A stretch of DNA of 64,000 nucleotides from Peristeroidobacter agariperforans (lineage in GTDB: Bacteria; Pseudomonadota; Gammaproteobacteria; Steroidobacterales; Steroidobacteraceae): contig NZ_RYFW01000002.1 in NCBI RefSeq assembly GCF_004138335.1, forward strand, positions 601,501-665,500, given 5' to 3'. How positions within the stretch are numbered: the first letter of the stretch is position 1; each line of letters opens with the position of its first letter. Under the pieces are notes generated by a model. It was not told the origin of the DNA, ran no database searches, and saw nothing but the letters and a program-made list of their open reading frames with translations. The translations under genes were made by a program, and so were the position numbers. Below are positions 1 to 8,826 of the stretch, piece after piece.

Positions 1-317
1 TCGTCACCAACCCGACGCACTTCGCGGTGGCCTTGCGCTACGACGAGAAGCGCATGCGCGCCCCGATCGTCGTCGCCAAGGGCGTCGACCTGGTCGCCGC
101 CCGCATCCGTGAGGTCGCGACCGAACACAACGTGCCGATCTTCGAAGCGCCGCCGCTGGCCCGCGTGCTGTATCGAAACGTCGATATCGGTGGCGAGATT
201 CCCTCGGCCGTTTATCAGGCCGTGGCGCAGGTTCTGACTTACGTGTTCCAGCTGCGCGTCGCCAAGCGCTCCGGCTTCCAACCGCCGCCACGGCCGGATG
301 TGACGGTCGAAGAGTAG
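1..317 (+). CDS. flhB: FlhB flagellar export switch protein, C-terminal part (partial at window edge)
   Basis: This is the cytoplasmic C-terminal end of FlhB, the inner-membrane protein of the flagellar type III export gate that switches export from rod/hook to filament substrates. The frame is open at the window edge, with its first full codon at 3. The autocleavage motif Asn-Pro-Thr-His is encoded at 9-20. It is followed by the conserved FlhB core (AVALRY, PIVVAKG, AREHNVP-like, then GGEIPSAVYQAVAQVL). The membrane part lies outside the window. flhA does not follow directly as in Pseudomonas-type loci but only after about 1.15 kb. The family call is firm because both the cleavage site and the fold core are visible. 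Confidence 0.95.
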   Translation, partial: VTNPTHFAVALRYDEKRMRAPIVVAKGVDLVAARIREVATEHNVPIFEAPPLARVLYRNVDIGGEIPSAVYQAVAQVLTYVFQLRVAKRSGFQPPPRPDVTVEE

Positions 318-892
318 TGGGAATCCTCCAGCTGTAGATCACTTACGCGGAGTTATCGCCTACGCGGACTCTTAGGTTATGAGGGGCCTTGCCGTGGTTC
401 GCGCACGCGGCAATGCGTCTGATGAATATCATTACGTGGATGGAATCGCCGCAGGCCTGCTCCTTGCGACCTGCGGCGCGACTCAGTTTGAGTAATGCCT
501 TGACACGCCATTTTCGCCATCCTGGCATTTGCGTGACATGCGCATGTGCGTTTCATCCTGTTCTTCTCGGTAGTCACTGTCCTTGTGTGTGAAATCGTCA
601 CGAGCCGTGGGAGTGGTGCGTGATCGACTTTCTGGAAGACTCGCGAGCCCGCTCACTCCTGAGCGGCAACGTATCGATGCCAGCTCCATGCCGACACTCG
701 ATCAGTGCGTGCTTCCCTGCACGACTCGCGCTTCCTTGGAACAGCGATCGAACCTCCTTTGTAGAATTGCTGTTCCTAATAGATAGAGCGACAACCGCAC
801 TGAACTTCCCTCGCTATGAAAGGGAGTTTTCTGAAAAAAATTCAGCTTATGACGTGTCGTGGTGCGTCAGTGACATATTCAGAACCGATGTG
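318..892. other. Intergenic stretch downstream of flhB with no convincing gene
   Basis: No open frame here has recognisable protein features. The stretch looks less GC-rich than its neighbours. A forward frame at 620-1060 has no family resemblance and runs antisense through the ORF6N remnant, so I do not call it. One weak hairpin (TTCCCT at 806-811 with AGGGAG at 821-826) precedes four T residues, and a second small one lies at 831-845 (CTGAA, A5, TTCAG). Either could be a terminator for flhB or, read on the minus strand, for the remnant gene. The 290 bases from 1175 to 1464 hold only the sigma-54 promoter described separately. Confidence 0.5.
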
Positions 893-1174
893 CTATTCGC
901 CGAGATCGGCGGTGAAGCCGATGGGGCGCTTCTTGGGTTCTGGCAATCGCATGAGATCATGAAGGGCCTTGAGGATGCCCACGATCGCTTGATCATGCGT
1001 CGAGACCTTCCTTTCCAGCTGTGCGAACTTCTCCGCGAGTTGTCTGTTGGACGCGAGTAGGTGACGCAACTGCAGAAAGGCGCGAACGATGTGAAGTCTG
1101 TGGGAAACCGGTCTCTGTTCCGGCGGACCTGTTCGTTGAGGCGCCGAGTTTCGACTTCGTGACAGACGCCAACT
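893..1174 (-). pseudogene. Remnant of an ORF6N (KilA-N-type) DNA-binding protein gene
   Basis: Two reading frames on the minus strand carry separate pieces of one known protein type. The upstream piece (about 1110-1160) reads VETRRLNEQVRRNRDRFPTDF, matching the end of the N-terminal part of ORF6N-domain proteins. Directly after it, in another frame, comes HIVRAFLQLRHLLASNRQL, then a coiled-coil-like stretch (LAEKFAQLERK) and the typical tail PEPKKRPIGFTADLGE, with a TAG stop at 893-895. Intact relatives, as I remember them, have some 50-70 residues between these pieces (the FTEHGA region). The gene thus seems to have lost its middle, its start and its frame. ORF6N proteins are common on phages and genomic islands, so this is probably a scar of a past insertion between flhB and flhA. 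Confidence 0.75.
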
Positions 1175-1384
1175 GCGCACTCGGAGGTCGATCCGTCCGG
1201 CCGGGGAGGGCGCTGAGAGGAAGTTGACTCATTGGCCTTCGCGGATCGGTAACGCGTGACGGTGCGCTCGTGACCTCTGTCACAGTTCAATCGGCCCATC
1301 CCCGCCCGCTATCGGCCCTCTAGGCCGCTCCCTTAGCGGCTCCTTTCCAAACTGTGACCAACGCCCGCCGCGACCGAAGTCGGG

Positions 1385-1400
1385 TGGCTCGCGAGTTGCA
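1385..1400 (+). promoter_or_regulatory. Putative sigma-54 (RpoN) promoter of the flhA operon
   Basis: The sequence TGGCTC-N5-TTGCA has GG at 1386-1387 and GC at 1398-1399, with exactly ten bases between, which is the invariant sigma-54 spacing. Only one base of the TGGCAC half differs. Transcription would start near 1411, leaving a leader of about 54 bases before flhA. RpoN control of flhA-flhF-fleN-fliA is known in Pseudomonas. Confidence 0.65.
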
Positions 1401-1464
1401 CCCTATAAGGCGTGCGCCGGAATACCGACGCCAAGCCCAGACAACGGATTTTTGACGACGACGA

Positions 1465-3570
1465 ATGGCCACTGCCACTGCAACCGCACCCAAGCTCGAC
1501 CTGAAAGCGCTGCTGCGCTCCGGTATCGGAGTGCCGGTGGGCGTGCTCGCGACGTTGGCGATGGTGATCCTGCCGTTGCCGCCGATGGCGCTGGATGTGT
1601 TGTTCACGTTCAACATCGCGCTGTCGCTGATCGTCGTGATGGTGGTGTTCTATGTGCAGCGGCCGCTCGAGTTCGCCATTTTTCCGACGGTCCTGCTGCT
1701 TGCCACGTTGTTGCGCCTGGCGTTGAACGTCGCCTCGACGCGCGTGGTGCTTCTGCACGGTCACACAGGCGGCCACGCGGCGGGTAAGGTCATCGCATCG
1801 TTCGGTGAGTTCGTGATCGGCGGCAATTACGCCGTCGGTGTGATCGTGTTCGCAATTCTCACCATCATCAACTTCATCGTCGTGACCAAGGGCTCGGGCC
1901 GTATCTCCGAAGTGACGGCGCGCTTCACGTTGGACGCGATGCCCGGCAAACAGATGGCGATCGACGCCGACCTCAACGCCGGATTGATTACGCAGGAAGA
2001 AGCGCGCACCCGCCGCGGCGAAGTTCGCCAGGAAGCGGACTTCTACGGTTCGATGGACGGCGCCAGCAAATTCGTGCGTGGCGATGCGACGGCCGGCATC
2101 CTGATTCTCGTTATCAATATGGTGGGCGGCCTGGCCATCGGCATGATGGCTCACGGCATGTCGTTCAGCGACGCCGCTCGTACTTATACATTGCTCGCGA
2201 TCGGCGACGGTCTGGTCGCACAGATTCCGGCGCTGCTGCTGTCGACGGCGGTCGCGATCATCGTGACTCGCGTGTCGAGTGCGCAGGACATGGGCGGCGA
2301 GTTGTCGAAGCAGTTGTTCGGTCAGCCGCGCGCACTGGCGATCGCTGCGAGCCTGCTGGGTGTGATGGGCCTCATTCCGGGCATGCCGAACCTGCCGTTC
2401 CTGATGATGGCGGCGATCTGCGGTGGCGGCGCGTGGATGCTTCACAAGCGTTCGTTGCAGCAGCCGTCTGAAGAAGAAATGGCTGCGGCCGCTGCAGCGG
2501 CAGCTCCGCCGCCGGCTGCGACGGAGTCGAAGGAACTCACCTGGGATGACGTGCAGCCGGTCGACATCATCGGATTGGAAGTCGGCTATCGATTGGTGCC
2601 GCTCGTCGATAAGGCGCAGGGCGGCGATCTGCTGGCGCGTATTCGCGGCGTCCGTCGCAAGCTCACGCAAGATCTCGGCTTCCTGGTACAAACAGTACAC
2701 ATTCGCGACAACCTCGATCTGGCGCCGAATTCTTATCGCATCAATCTCGCCGGCGTGCCGGTGGGCGACGGCGTGATCTATCCGGAGCGCGAGCTCGCCA
2801 TCAACCCCGGCAAAGTGTTCGGTCGTCTGAACGGCATCGAGACACGCGACCCGGCGTTCGGCATGGAAGCGGTGTGGATCGAGCCTTCCATGCGCGATCA
2901 CGCGCAGACGCTCGGTTACACGGTTGTCGACGCCAGCACCGTGATTGCCACGCACTTGAGCAACGTCATCCAGACGCACGCACACGAGCTGCTGGGCCAC
3001 GAGGAAGTGCAGCACCTGTTGAACACGCTGGCGAAGACTGCGCCAAAGCTTGTCGAAGATCTCACTCCGCGGCTGTTGCCGCTGGGCACGGTGGTCCGCA
3101 CCTTGCAAGGTTTGTTGGCCGAGCGCGTGCCGATCAAAAACATGCGCACGATCGTCGAAACTTTGGCGGAGCACGCGGCGCGTACGCAGGATCCGGTGCA
3201 GTTGCAGTCTCACGTTCGCGTCGCGCTCGGTCGACAGATCGTGCAGGACATCGCGGGCATGTCGACCGAGCTGCCGGTGATCACGCTCGAGCCGGACCTG
3301 GAGCAGCTGTTGACGAATTCGCTGTCGGGCAACAACGCCGCGACGCCGGGTCTCGAGCCGGGCCTGGCGGAACGTATGCAGCGTCGTCTGGCGGAAGCCG
3401 CGCAGCGTCAGGAGCTGACGGGCGAGCCGGCAGTGTTGCTCGTGCCGCCACAGTTGCGCCAGACACTGGCGCGCTTCATGCGCTCGATTGTGCCGAACAT
3501 GCACGTGCTCGCGTGGAACGAGATTCCGGACAACCGCAAAGTCCGTTTGGTCACTGCGGTCGGTCGCTGA
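1465..3570 (+). CDS. flhA: FlhA, flagellar type III export gate protein
   Basis: FlhA forms the nonameric export gate of the flagellar basal body in the inner membrane and docks chaperone-substrate complexes. The 701-residue length is typical. Hydrophobic segments fill residues about 20-310, including LDVLFTFNIALSLIVVMVVF. The conserved cytoplasmic loop (GSGRISEVTARFTLDAMPGK, about 142-165) and the segment RGDATAGILILVINMVGG (about 206) are FHIPEP-family signatures. An Ala/Pro-rich linker near 335-355 leads to the soluble C-terminal domain. The ATG at 1465 follows the sigma-54 promoter, and flhF starts 16 bases after the stop, so the two are probably one operon. Confidence 0.97.
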   Translation: MATATATAPKLDLKALLRSGIGVPVGVLATLAMVILPLPPMALDVLFTFNIALSLIVVMVVFYVQRPLEFAIFPTVLLLATLLRLALNVASTRVVLLHGHTGGHAAGKVIASFGEFVIGGNYAVGVIVFAILTIINFIVVTKGSGRISEVTARFTLDAMPGKQMAIDADLNAGLITQEEARTRRGEVRQEADFYGSMDGASKFVRGDATAGILILVINMVGGLAIGMMAHGMSFSDAARTYTLLAIGDGLVAQIPALLLSTAVAIIVTRVSSAQDMGGELSKQLFGQPRALAIAASLLGVMGLIPGMPNLPFLMMAAICGGGAWMLHKRSLQQPSEEEMAAAAAAAAPPPAATESKELTWDDVQPVDIIGLEVGYRLVPLVDKAQGGDLLARIRGVRRKLTQDLGFLVQTVHIRDNLDLAPNSYRINLAGVPVGDGVIYPERELAINPGKVFGRLNGIETRDPAFGMEAVWIEPSMRDHAQTLGYTVVDASTVIATHLSNVIQTHAHELLGHEEVQHLLNTLAKTAPKLVEDLTPRLLPLGTVVRTLQGLLAERVPIKNMRTIVETLAEHAARTQDPVQLQSHVRVALGRQIVQDIAGMSTELPVITLEPDLEQLLTNSLSGNNAATPGLEPGLAERMQRRLAEAAQRQELTGEPAVLLVPPQLRQTLARFMRSIVPNMHVLAWNEIPDNRKVRLVTAVGR

Positions 3571-3586
3571 GAGTAGTTAGCAAGTT

Positions 3587-5119
3587 ATGAAGATCAAACA
3601 TTATCGTGCGGCTGACATGCGGACGGCGTTGCGCCAGGTGCGCGACGCGCAGGGTCCCGACGCGGTGATCTTGTCGACCCGTCGGGTGCCCGGTGGCGTC
3701 GAAGTCGAAGCGGCTGTTGACTATGACGGTGACGATGCAGCGGAACAGTTGGCTGCCGACCGTGGCCTCGTCGATACGTACGGCGCCGAGCGCCGCCAGT
3801 CACAAGCGCAAGCGCAGAGCAGTGCCTCCCAGAGCGCGCCGGCCCGAGTTCAGCACGATCCCGCGTTGTTCGGCGGCGTTGCGAAGAGCCGCGCTCCGCA
3901 AACGCAGAGCGCCCCTGCCAATGAATATATGAGCGAGCGCGCCGAGCTGACTCGGCATTTCGCGACTCAGCCGTCTCAGCCACGCGCGAACGATCGTGCT
4001 CAGCAGTCATCGCGATACATGGATGATCGCGACGACAGCAACCGACAATACGCAGCCGTGGATGCTCGAGCGGAGCGCAGCCAGCGTTACGCGCCGGCGA
4101 ATCGCGCTGTTTCTAACGATCGCGCGCGTTACGCCGTCGAAGCCGAGTCTTCGCCCGACATGGATTTGTCCCAGATCGATCTGATCGGCGCGAACAGTGA
4201 TGTGAACGAGGAGCTGCGCACTCTGCGTCGCATGCTGGAAACGCAGCTCGCAACGCTGGCGTGGAACGATTTGTCTCGCCGCTCGCCGATTCAAACTGAA
4301 TTGCTGAAGCAGCTGACGCAGCTCGGCCTCGCACAGGACCTCGCTACCGAGATTGTCACGCAGATGCCGACGCGGCTGGAGCTGGCCGAAGCGAACCGAC
4401 TCGCGCTGGCGGTACTTTCGCGCAAGATCGAGGCGACGGGCGAGCGTTGGATGGACGGTGGTGGTGTCGTCGCGCTCGTCGGTGCGACCGGCGTGGGCAA
4501 GACGACGTTGGTCGCCAAGCTCGCGGCGCGCTGGGTATTGCGTCACGGCCCGCGTGACATCGCGCTGATCTCGACGGATTCCGTCCGCATCGGCGCCCAG
4601 GAGCAGATTCAAACGCTCGGCCGCCTGCTCGGCGTGCCGGCGTATGCCATCGATGGCGCCGCAGAGCTGGCAGGCGTGCTCGATCATCTCTCCGACAAGC
4701 GTCTGGTGCTGATCGACACCGCCGGCTTGAGCCCGCGCGATCCGAGAGTAGAACAGGAACTCACATTGCTGGCCGCCGCGAGCAAGCGCATGGAGACGAC
4801 GCTGGTGTTGTCGGCCGCCTCGCAGGCCGGTGCGATCGAAGAAGCCGTGACGCGATTTGCGCCGGCCAAGCCCGCCACCTGCGTGCTGACCAAGCTCGAT
4901 GAGGCGACCAGCCTCGGCGGTGCGATTTCCACGGTGATTCGTGCACGCCTGCCCGTGACGTACGTCAGCGAAGGTCAGCGCGTTCCGGAAGACCTGGCTC
5001 CAGCGCGTGCGCATCAGCTGATCGCGCGCGCCGTGGATTTGTCTCGTAAGTCTGGCGCCTCAGCGGATGAGGACTTGTTACGTCGCCGATTCGGCACCGT
5101 GGCGCACGCCATCGCATGA
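3587..5119 (+). CDS. flhF: FlhF, SRP-type GTPase controlling flagellar placement
   Basis: FlhF is the third SRP-like GTPase and directs assembly of polar flagella together with FlhG. The N-terminal basic domain opens MKIKHYRAADMRTALRQVR. A poorly conserved, Gln/Ala/Arg-rich linker follows (about residues 60-190), then the helical N domain and the G domain. GATGVGKTT (G1) lies near residue 298-306, the ISTDSVRIGAQEQ segment follows, LIDTAGL is G3 and TKLDEA is G4. The 510-residue length fits. It sits between flhA and flhG, as in Pseudomonas and Vibrio. The low-complexity linker is usual for the family. Confidence 0.95.
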   Translation: MKIKHYRAADMRTALRQVRDAQGPDAVILSTRRVPGGVEVEAAVDYDGDDAAEQLAADRGLVDTYGAERRQSQAQAQSSASQSAPARVQHDPALFGGVAKSRAPQTQSAPANEYMSERAELTRHFATQPSQPRANDRAQQSSRYMDDRDDSNRQYAAVDARAERSQRYAPANRAVSNDRARYAVEAESSPDMDLSQIDLIGANSDVNEELRTLRRMLETQLATLAWNDLSRRSPIQTELLKQLTQLGLAQDLATEIVTQMPTRLELAEANRLALAVLSRKIEATGERWMDGGGVVALVGATGVGKTTLVAKLAARWVLRHGPRDIALISTDSVRIGAQEQIQTLGRLLGVPAYAIDGAAELAGVLDHLSDKRLVLIDTAGLSPRDPRVEQELTLLAAASKRMETTLVLSAASQAGAIEEAVTRFAPAKPATCVLTKLDEATSLGGAISTVIRARLPVTYVSEGQRVPEDLAPARAHQLIARAVDLSRKSGASADEDLLRRRFGTVAHAIA

Positions 5120-5173
5120 ACCTGACGACTCGTTCAATTTCTCATTGACTCACGTAAGTTAACTCTAGCAATT

Positions 5174-6046
5174 ATGGATTCCATTCAATCGATCGGTCTG
5201 CAGCGCGCCGCCAATCCCGGGCCGGTGCAGGTGATTGCAGTCACCGGCGGCAAAGGCGGGGTCGGCAAGACCAGTGTGTCGGTGAACCTGGCGACCGCGC
5301 TGGCCAGCACCGGCCGTCGCGTCATGCTGCTCGATGGCGATCTCGGTCTGGCCAATATCGATGTGTTCCTCGGTTTGTCGCCGCGCTACACAATGGCTCA
5401 CGTTTTGAACGGCGAGCGCACGCTCGAAGAAATAATCCTGGAATCGCCGCACGGCATTCAGGTGGTGCCTGGTGCATCGGGTGTGGCCGAGCTCGCTAAT
5501 CTCTCCGCGGCGGGTCATCTGAGCCTGGTGCAGGCGTTCAGCGCCATCAGCACGCGAGTGGATACATTGATCGTCGATACGTCTGCGGGCATCGCCCATA
5601 GTGTGGTCCAGTTCACACAAGCGGCGCAGCACGTGCTGCTCGTGGTGTGTGACGAACCAGCTTCGATGACCGACGCCTATGCGCTCGCCAAGGTGCTGAG
5701 CCGCAACCACGGCGTGAACAAGTTCCAAGTCGTAGCGAACATGGCCCGCGCGCCGGGCGAAGGTGCTGGTTTGTTCGAGAAGCTGCAGAAAGTCACGAGT
5801 CGCTTCCTGGATGTCACCCTGGAGTACGTTGGGGAAATCCCTGAAGACCCGTATTTGCGCCGTTCGATTCGTGAACAGCGTCCCGTCGTGAGCGCATTTC
5901 CGGCCAGCCCGGCCTCGCGCGCATTCAAGAAATTGGCGTTGAAGGCCGATAAGTGGCCTGTGCCGGAGGGGCCGCGAGGCAACCTCGAGTTCTTCGTGGA
6001 GCGGTTGGTGCGCCGTCCCCAGGTCCGCCTGGAGGTGGTGAAATGA
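5174..6046 (+). CDS. flhG: FlhG (FleN), MinD-like ATPase setting flagellar number
   Basis: FlhG/FleN is a ParA/MinD-type ATPase that restrains flagellar number, acting on FlhF and on the master regulator FleQ. The deviant Walker A motif GGKGGVGKT lies at about residues 25-33. It is followed by LLDGDLGLANIDVFLGL, where most family members have DADLGLAN, and by the switch LIVDTSAGI. The length of 290 residues is normal. The TGA stop overlaps the fliA start (ATGA at 6043-6046), so the two are translationally coupled. The fleQ target gene is not in the window. Confidence 0.95.
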   Translation: MDSIQSIGLQRAANPGPVQVIAVTGGKGGVGKTSVSVNLATALASTGRRVMLLDGDLGLANIDVFLGLSPRYTMAHVLNGERTLEEIILESPHGIQVVPGASGVAELANLSAAGHLSLVQAFSAISTRVDTLIVDTSAGIAHSVVQFTQAAQHVLLVVCDEPASMTDAYALAKVLSRNHGVNKFQVVANMARAPGEGAGLFEKLQKVTSRFLDVTLEYVGEIPEDPYLRRSIREQRPVVSAFPASPASRAFKKLALKADKWPVPEGPRGNLEFFVERLVRRPQVRLEVVK

Positions 6047-6792
6047 GCGGTTTGCGCGCTTATCAGGGCGTAACCACTGCTCCCACCAAGAGCGACGCAT
6101 TGGTCCTCCGCCACGCCGAGCTCGTCAAGCGCATCGCCTATCACCTGGCGGGGCGTCTGCCGGCTTCGGTCGAAGTATCAGACTTAATCCAGGCCGGCAT
6201 GCTCGGCCTGCTGGAAGCCGCATCCAACTACACGGCGGATCGTGGCGCGAGTTTCGAAACGTATGCGGGCATCCGCATTCGTGGCGCGATGCTCGATGCA
6301 CTTCGCAAGCTCGACTGGGCGCCGCGCTCGGTTCATCGCAAGGCGCGCGCAGCGGCCGCAGCGGTGCGCGAGTTGGAAGCGGAGTTCGGTCGCGAAGCGC
6401 GTGACATCGAGATCGCCGAGAAGATGGGTGTGTCGCTCGATGAGTACCACCGCATCGCTCAGGATGCGGCGAGCTGCCGGGTCGCGAGTCTGGACGATTC
6501 GACCGGCGACGAGGAATCGTTGCTGGGTCGCGTGGAAGACGAGGGTGCAGATCCGTTCCTCGATGCGACGGAACAAGGGTTCCGTTCGGCGCTGGCAGGC
6601 GCGATCAAGGAGCTGCCGGAGCGCGAGCGTCTGGTGATGTCGATGTACTACGACGACGAGCTGAATCTGAAGGAGATCGGCGCGGTGTTGAAGGTGACTG
6701 AATCGCGGGTTTGCCAGCTGCATGGACAGGCACTGGTGCGTTTGAAGGCTCGGCTGTCGGATTGGCGTGACCGCGTCGAGAGCCGGATCTGA
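6043..6792 (+). CDS. fliA: FliA, sigma-28 factor for late flagellar genes
   Basis: FliA is the flagellar sigma factor that recognises TAAA-N15-GCCGATAA promoters. Sigma region 2 is seen as LVKRIAYHLAGRLP then VSDLIQAGMLGLLEAA, with FETYAGIRIRGAMLDALRKLDW after it. Region 3 and region 4 (LPERERLVMSMYYDDELNLKEIGAVLKVTESRVCQLH) complete the protein. I place the start at the ATG at 6043, which overlaps the flhG stop and gives 249 residues, the usual length; the frame is open further upstream but inside flhG. Two strong candidate targets are in this window, at 20000-20026 and 20062-20088. Confidence 0.96.
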   Translation: MSGLRAYQGVTTAPTKSDALVLRHAELVKRIAYHLAGRLPASVEVSDLIQAGMLGLLEAASNYTADRGASFETYAGIRIRGAMLDALRKLDWAPRSVHRKARAAAAAVRELEAEFGREARDIEIAEKMGVSLDEYHRIAQDAASCRVASLDDSTGDEESLLGRVEDEGADPFLDATEQGFRSALAGAIKELPERERLVMSMYYDDELNLKEIGAVLKVTESRVCQLHGQALVRLKARLSDWRDRVESRI

Positions 6793-6810
6793 AGATTAGG
6801 AGAAGCGTAC

Positions 6811-7197
6811 GTGAGCAAAGATATGAAGTTCCTGGTGGTCGACGACTTCTCGACCATGCGTCGAATCATCAAGAACCTGTTGAACGATCTGGGCTACCAG
6901 AACGTGCAGGAAGCCGACGACGGTCAGACGGCGCTGCCGATCCTGCAGGCCGGCGGCATCGAATTCCTGGTCACCGATTGGAACATGCCGGGCATGCCGG
7001 GCCTCGACCTGTTGAAGGCGGTGCGCTCGGATCCGAAGCTGGCGAAGCTGCCGGTGCTGATGCTGACGGCGGAGGCCAAGCGCGAACAGATCGTCGAAGC
7101 GGCGCAGGCCGGCGTGAGCGGCTACGTCATCAAACCCTTCACCGCGGTTACGCTCAAGGAAAAGATCGACAAGATCTTAGAGCAGCGCGCTGCCTAA
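6811..7197 (+). CDS. cheY: CheY, chemotaxis response regulator acting on the motor
   Basis: This single-domain receiver of 128 residues is the CheY that carries the signal from CheA to the flagellar switch. The acidic pair is D11-D12, the phospho-acceptor is D56 in [12 protein letters not shown], and the MLTAEA Thr and VIKPF Lys complete the active site. The start is GTG at 6811, preceded by a good AGGAGA ribosome site at 6799-6804. It lies between fliA and cheZ, the Pseudomonas arrangement. A second CheY-like gene is at 20784, in the cheA operon; this copy, linked to cheZ, is the more likely motor regulator. Confidence 0.95.
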   Translation: MSKDMKFLVVDDFSTMRRIIKNLLNDLGYQNVQEADDGQTALPILQAGGIEFLVTDWNMPGMPGLDLLKAVRSDPKLAKLPVLMLTAEAKREQIVEAAQAGVSGYVIKPFTAVTLKEKIDKILEQRAA

Positions 7198-7234
7198 CAG
7201 CGCGCACGCCATTGCGAACATTGAGCTGACCATC

Positions 7235-7987
7235 ATGACTTCAGGCATAGAAGCGCTACGCAAAGATTACGGATCGAGCATTGCGACGTTGGCCGGCGCG
7301 CTCGCCGCTGGCGACGAGCATTTGTTTCTTTCCGAACTGGACGTGCTCGTGCACAAGCGCGAACGCACGCTGTTCTCCGAGCTGCGCAAGCTGACCGGCG
7401 ACCTGCAATCCGCGCTGGATCGTTTCAGCGTCGACTCACGGCTGGTAGACCTGGCCGAGAAGGAAGTGCCTGACGCGCGCGCGCGCCTCGATCACGTCCT
7501 GAAGATGACCGATGAGGCAGCTCATCGCACCATGGACCTGGTGGAGCAGTGTGGCCCGCTCGCCGATCGCACGTCCCGCGGCGCTGGTGACATCACCGGC
7601 ATGTGGACCAAGTTCCGCGCCCGCAAGATCGAGATCGATGAATTCCGCCTCATGATCCAGAAGATGGACGCGTTTCTCGCGGCGTCGCGCACCGATATGG
7701 ATAAGGTGCGCGGCAACCTGACCGAAGTGCTGATGGCGCAGGGCTATCAGGACTTGTCGGGCCAGATCATCCGCGGCGTGATGAAGCTGGTCTCCGAGCT
7801 CGAGACCGCGCTGGTGGATCTGGTGCGTCTGTCGCGCACGGGGCCGGGCGCCTTGCCGATCGAGAAGCCGGCGGCCAGCGACGGCATGTCCCGAGGATTC
7901 GGTCCGGCGGTGCCGGGTGTCGACAACGGTCCCTCGGCAAGCAGCCAGGATGATGTGGATTCGCTGCTCGCCGGACTTGGAATGTAA
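7235..7987 (+). CDS. cheZ: CheZ, phosphatase of CheY-P
   Basis: CheZ dephosphorylates CheY-P and ends the tumble/reversal signal. The 250-residue protein is mostly helical. It contains the signature QGYQDLSGQIIRGVMKLV, holding the catalytic Asp/Gln region of the four-helix dimer. Its C-terminus (DDVDSLLAGLGM) matches the CheY-binding tail of the family, joined by a flexible Gly/Pro/Ser-rich linker. It lies 37 bases after cheY. A 9-bp stem-loop follows the gene. Confidence 0.93.
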   Translation: MTSGIEALRKDYGSSIATLAGALAAGDEHLFLSELDVLVHKRERTLFSELRKLTGDLQSALDRFSVDSRLVDLAEKEVPDARARLDHVLKMTDEAAHRTMDLVEQCGPLADRTSRGAGDITGMWTKFRARKIEIDEFRLMIQKMDAFLAASRTDMDKVRGNLTEVLMAQGYQDLSGQIIRGVMKLVSELETALVDLVRLSRTGPGALPIEKPAASDGMSRGFGPAVPGVDNGPSASSQDDVDSLLAGLGM

Positions 7988-8000
7988 TAGCTGCGAGCGG

Positions 8001-8030
8001 TGCTGACTGTTCCAGGGCGATCAGTCAGCA
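8001..8030 (+). terminator. Stem-loop between cheZ and motC
   Basis: TGCTGACTG at 8001-8009 pairs perfectly with CAGTCAGCA at 8022-8030 across a 12-base loop. An outer, bulged AGCTGC/GCAGCT pairing extends the stem to about 7990-8037. No T-run follows, so it is more likely a transcript-processing or attenuating hairpin than a full terminator. Confidence 0.45.
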
Positions 8031-8068
8031 GTGCAGCTCGATAGTTAAGAAGGAAGACGACTCGCCCC

Positions 8069-8809
8069 ATGGATATTCTTTCGCTCATCGGCCTGGTGCT
8101 CGCGGCCTGTGCGATCCTCATCGGCGCCGTTCTGAAGGGCGCGGGGATCCATTCGCTGCTGTCGGGCGCGGCCTTCATGATCGTGGTGGTCGGCACCATC
8201 GCGGCGATTTGCGTGCAGACGCCTCTGCACGTGATGAAGCGTGCGCTGTCGATTCTGCCGTGGGTGTTTCGTCCGCCGACGGTGGAGCGCGACGCCATGA
8301 TCAAACGCATGGTGGAGTGGAGCAACACGGCCCGCAAGCAAGGCTTGCTGGGCCTCGAGTCGTTGATCGAGCGCGAGCGCGACGACTTCGTGCGCAAAGG
8401 CTTGCAGCTGGTGGTCGACGGCAGCGAGCCGGAAATCATCCGCAACGTTCTGGAAGTGGATCTGCACACGCGCGAACAGGCGGACACGCGCGCAGCGAAA
8501 GTGTTCGAAGGCATGGGAATCTACGCACCGACGCTCGGCATCATCGGCGCCGTGCTCGGCTTGATGGCCGTGATGCAGAATCTTGCCGATCCGGCCAAGC
8601 TGGGCCACGGCATCGCGGCGGCGTTCGTTGCCACCATCTATGGCATTGGTTTCGCCAACCTGTTCTTCCTGCCGGTCGCGAGCAAGCTGAAGGTGTCGAT
8701 CCAGAGCCTGAGCCAGACGCGCGAGATGGTGATCGAGGGCATGATCTCGATCGCGCAGGGCGAGAACCCGCGCAGCATCGAAGCCAAGCTGCAGGGTTAT
8801 CTGCACTAA
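8069..8809 (+). CDS. motC: MotA-family stator subunit of the second motor complex (MotC)
   Basis: This is the MotA-type inner-membrane subunit of a proton- or sodium-driven flagellar stator. Its position after cheZ and before a MotB-type gene matches the Pseudomonas motC-motD pair. Four membrane segments can be seen: two near residues 1-55 and two near 150-205. The last two contain the conserved APTLGIIGAVLGL and YGIGFANLFFLPVASKLK with the functional prolines. The cytoplasmic loop carries the charged residues that meet FliG. The length of 246 residues is typical. The stop is 18 bases before motD, so they form one unit. Confidence 0.92.
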   Translation: MDILSLIGLVLAACAILIGAVLKGAGIHSLLSGAAFMIVVVGTIAAICVQTPLHVMKRALSILPWVFRPPTVERDAMIKRMVEWSNTARKQGLLGLESLIERERDDFVRKGLQLVVDGSEPEIIRNVLEVDLHTREQADTRAAKVFEGMGIYAPTLGIIGAVLGLMAVMQNLADPAKLGHGIAAAFVATIYGIGFANLFFLPVASKLKVSIQSLSQTREMVIEGMISIAQGENPRSIEAKLQGYLH

Positions 8810-8826
8810 GCGAGCCCTATCACATC

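Noticed and set aside
620-1060. Forward open frame of 146 codons after flhB
   Set aside because: No recognisable motif, no ribosome site, and it runs antisense through the ORF6N remnant, which explains the region better.
1333-3504. Very long open frame antisense to flhA (723 codons)
   Set aside because: It is rich in His, Arg and Gln, lacks any family pattern and mirrors flhA codon use; a GC-rich shadow frame.
5945-5952. GCCGATAA inside flhG
   Set aside because: No TAAA at the 15-base spacing and it lies within coding sequence; the same holds for the copy near 54867 in maf.
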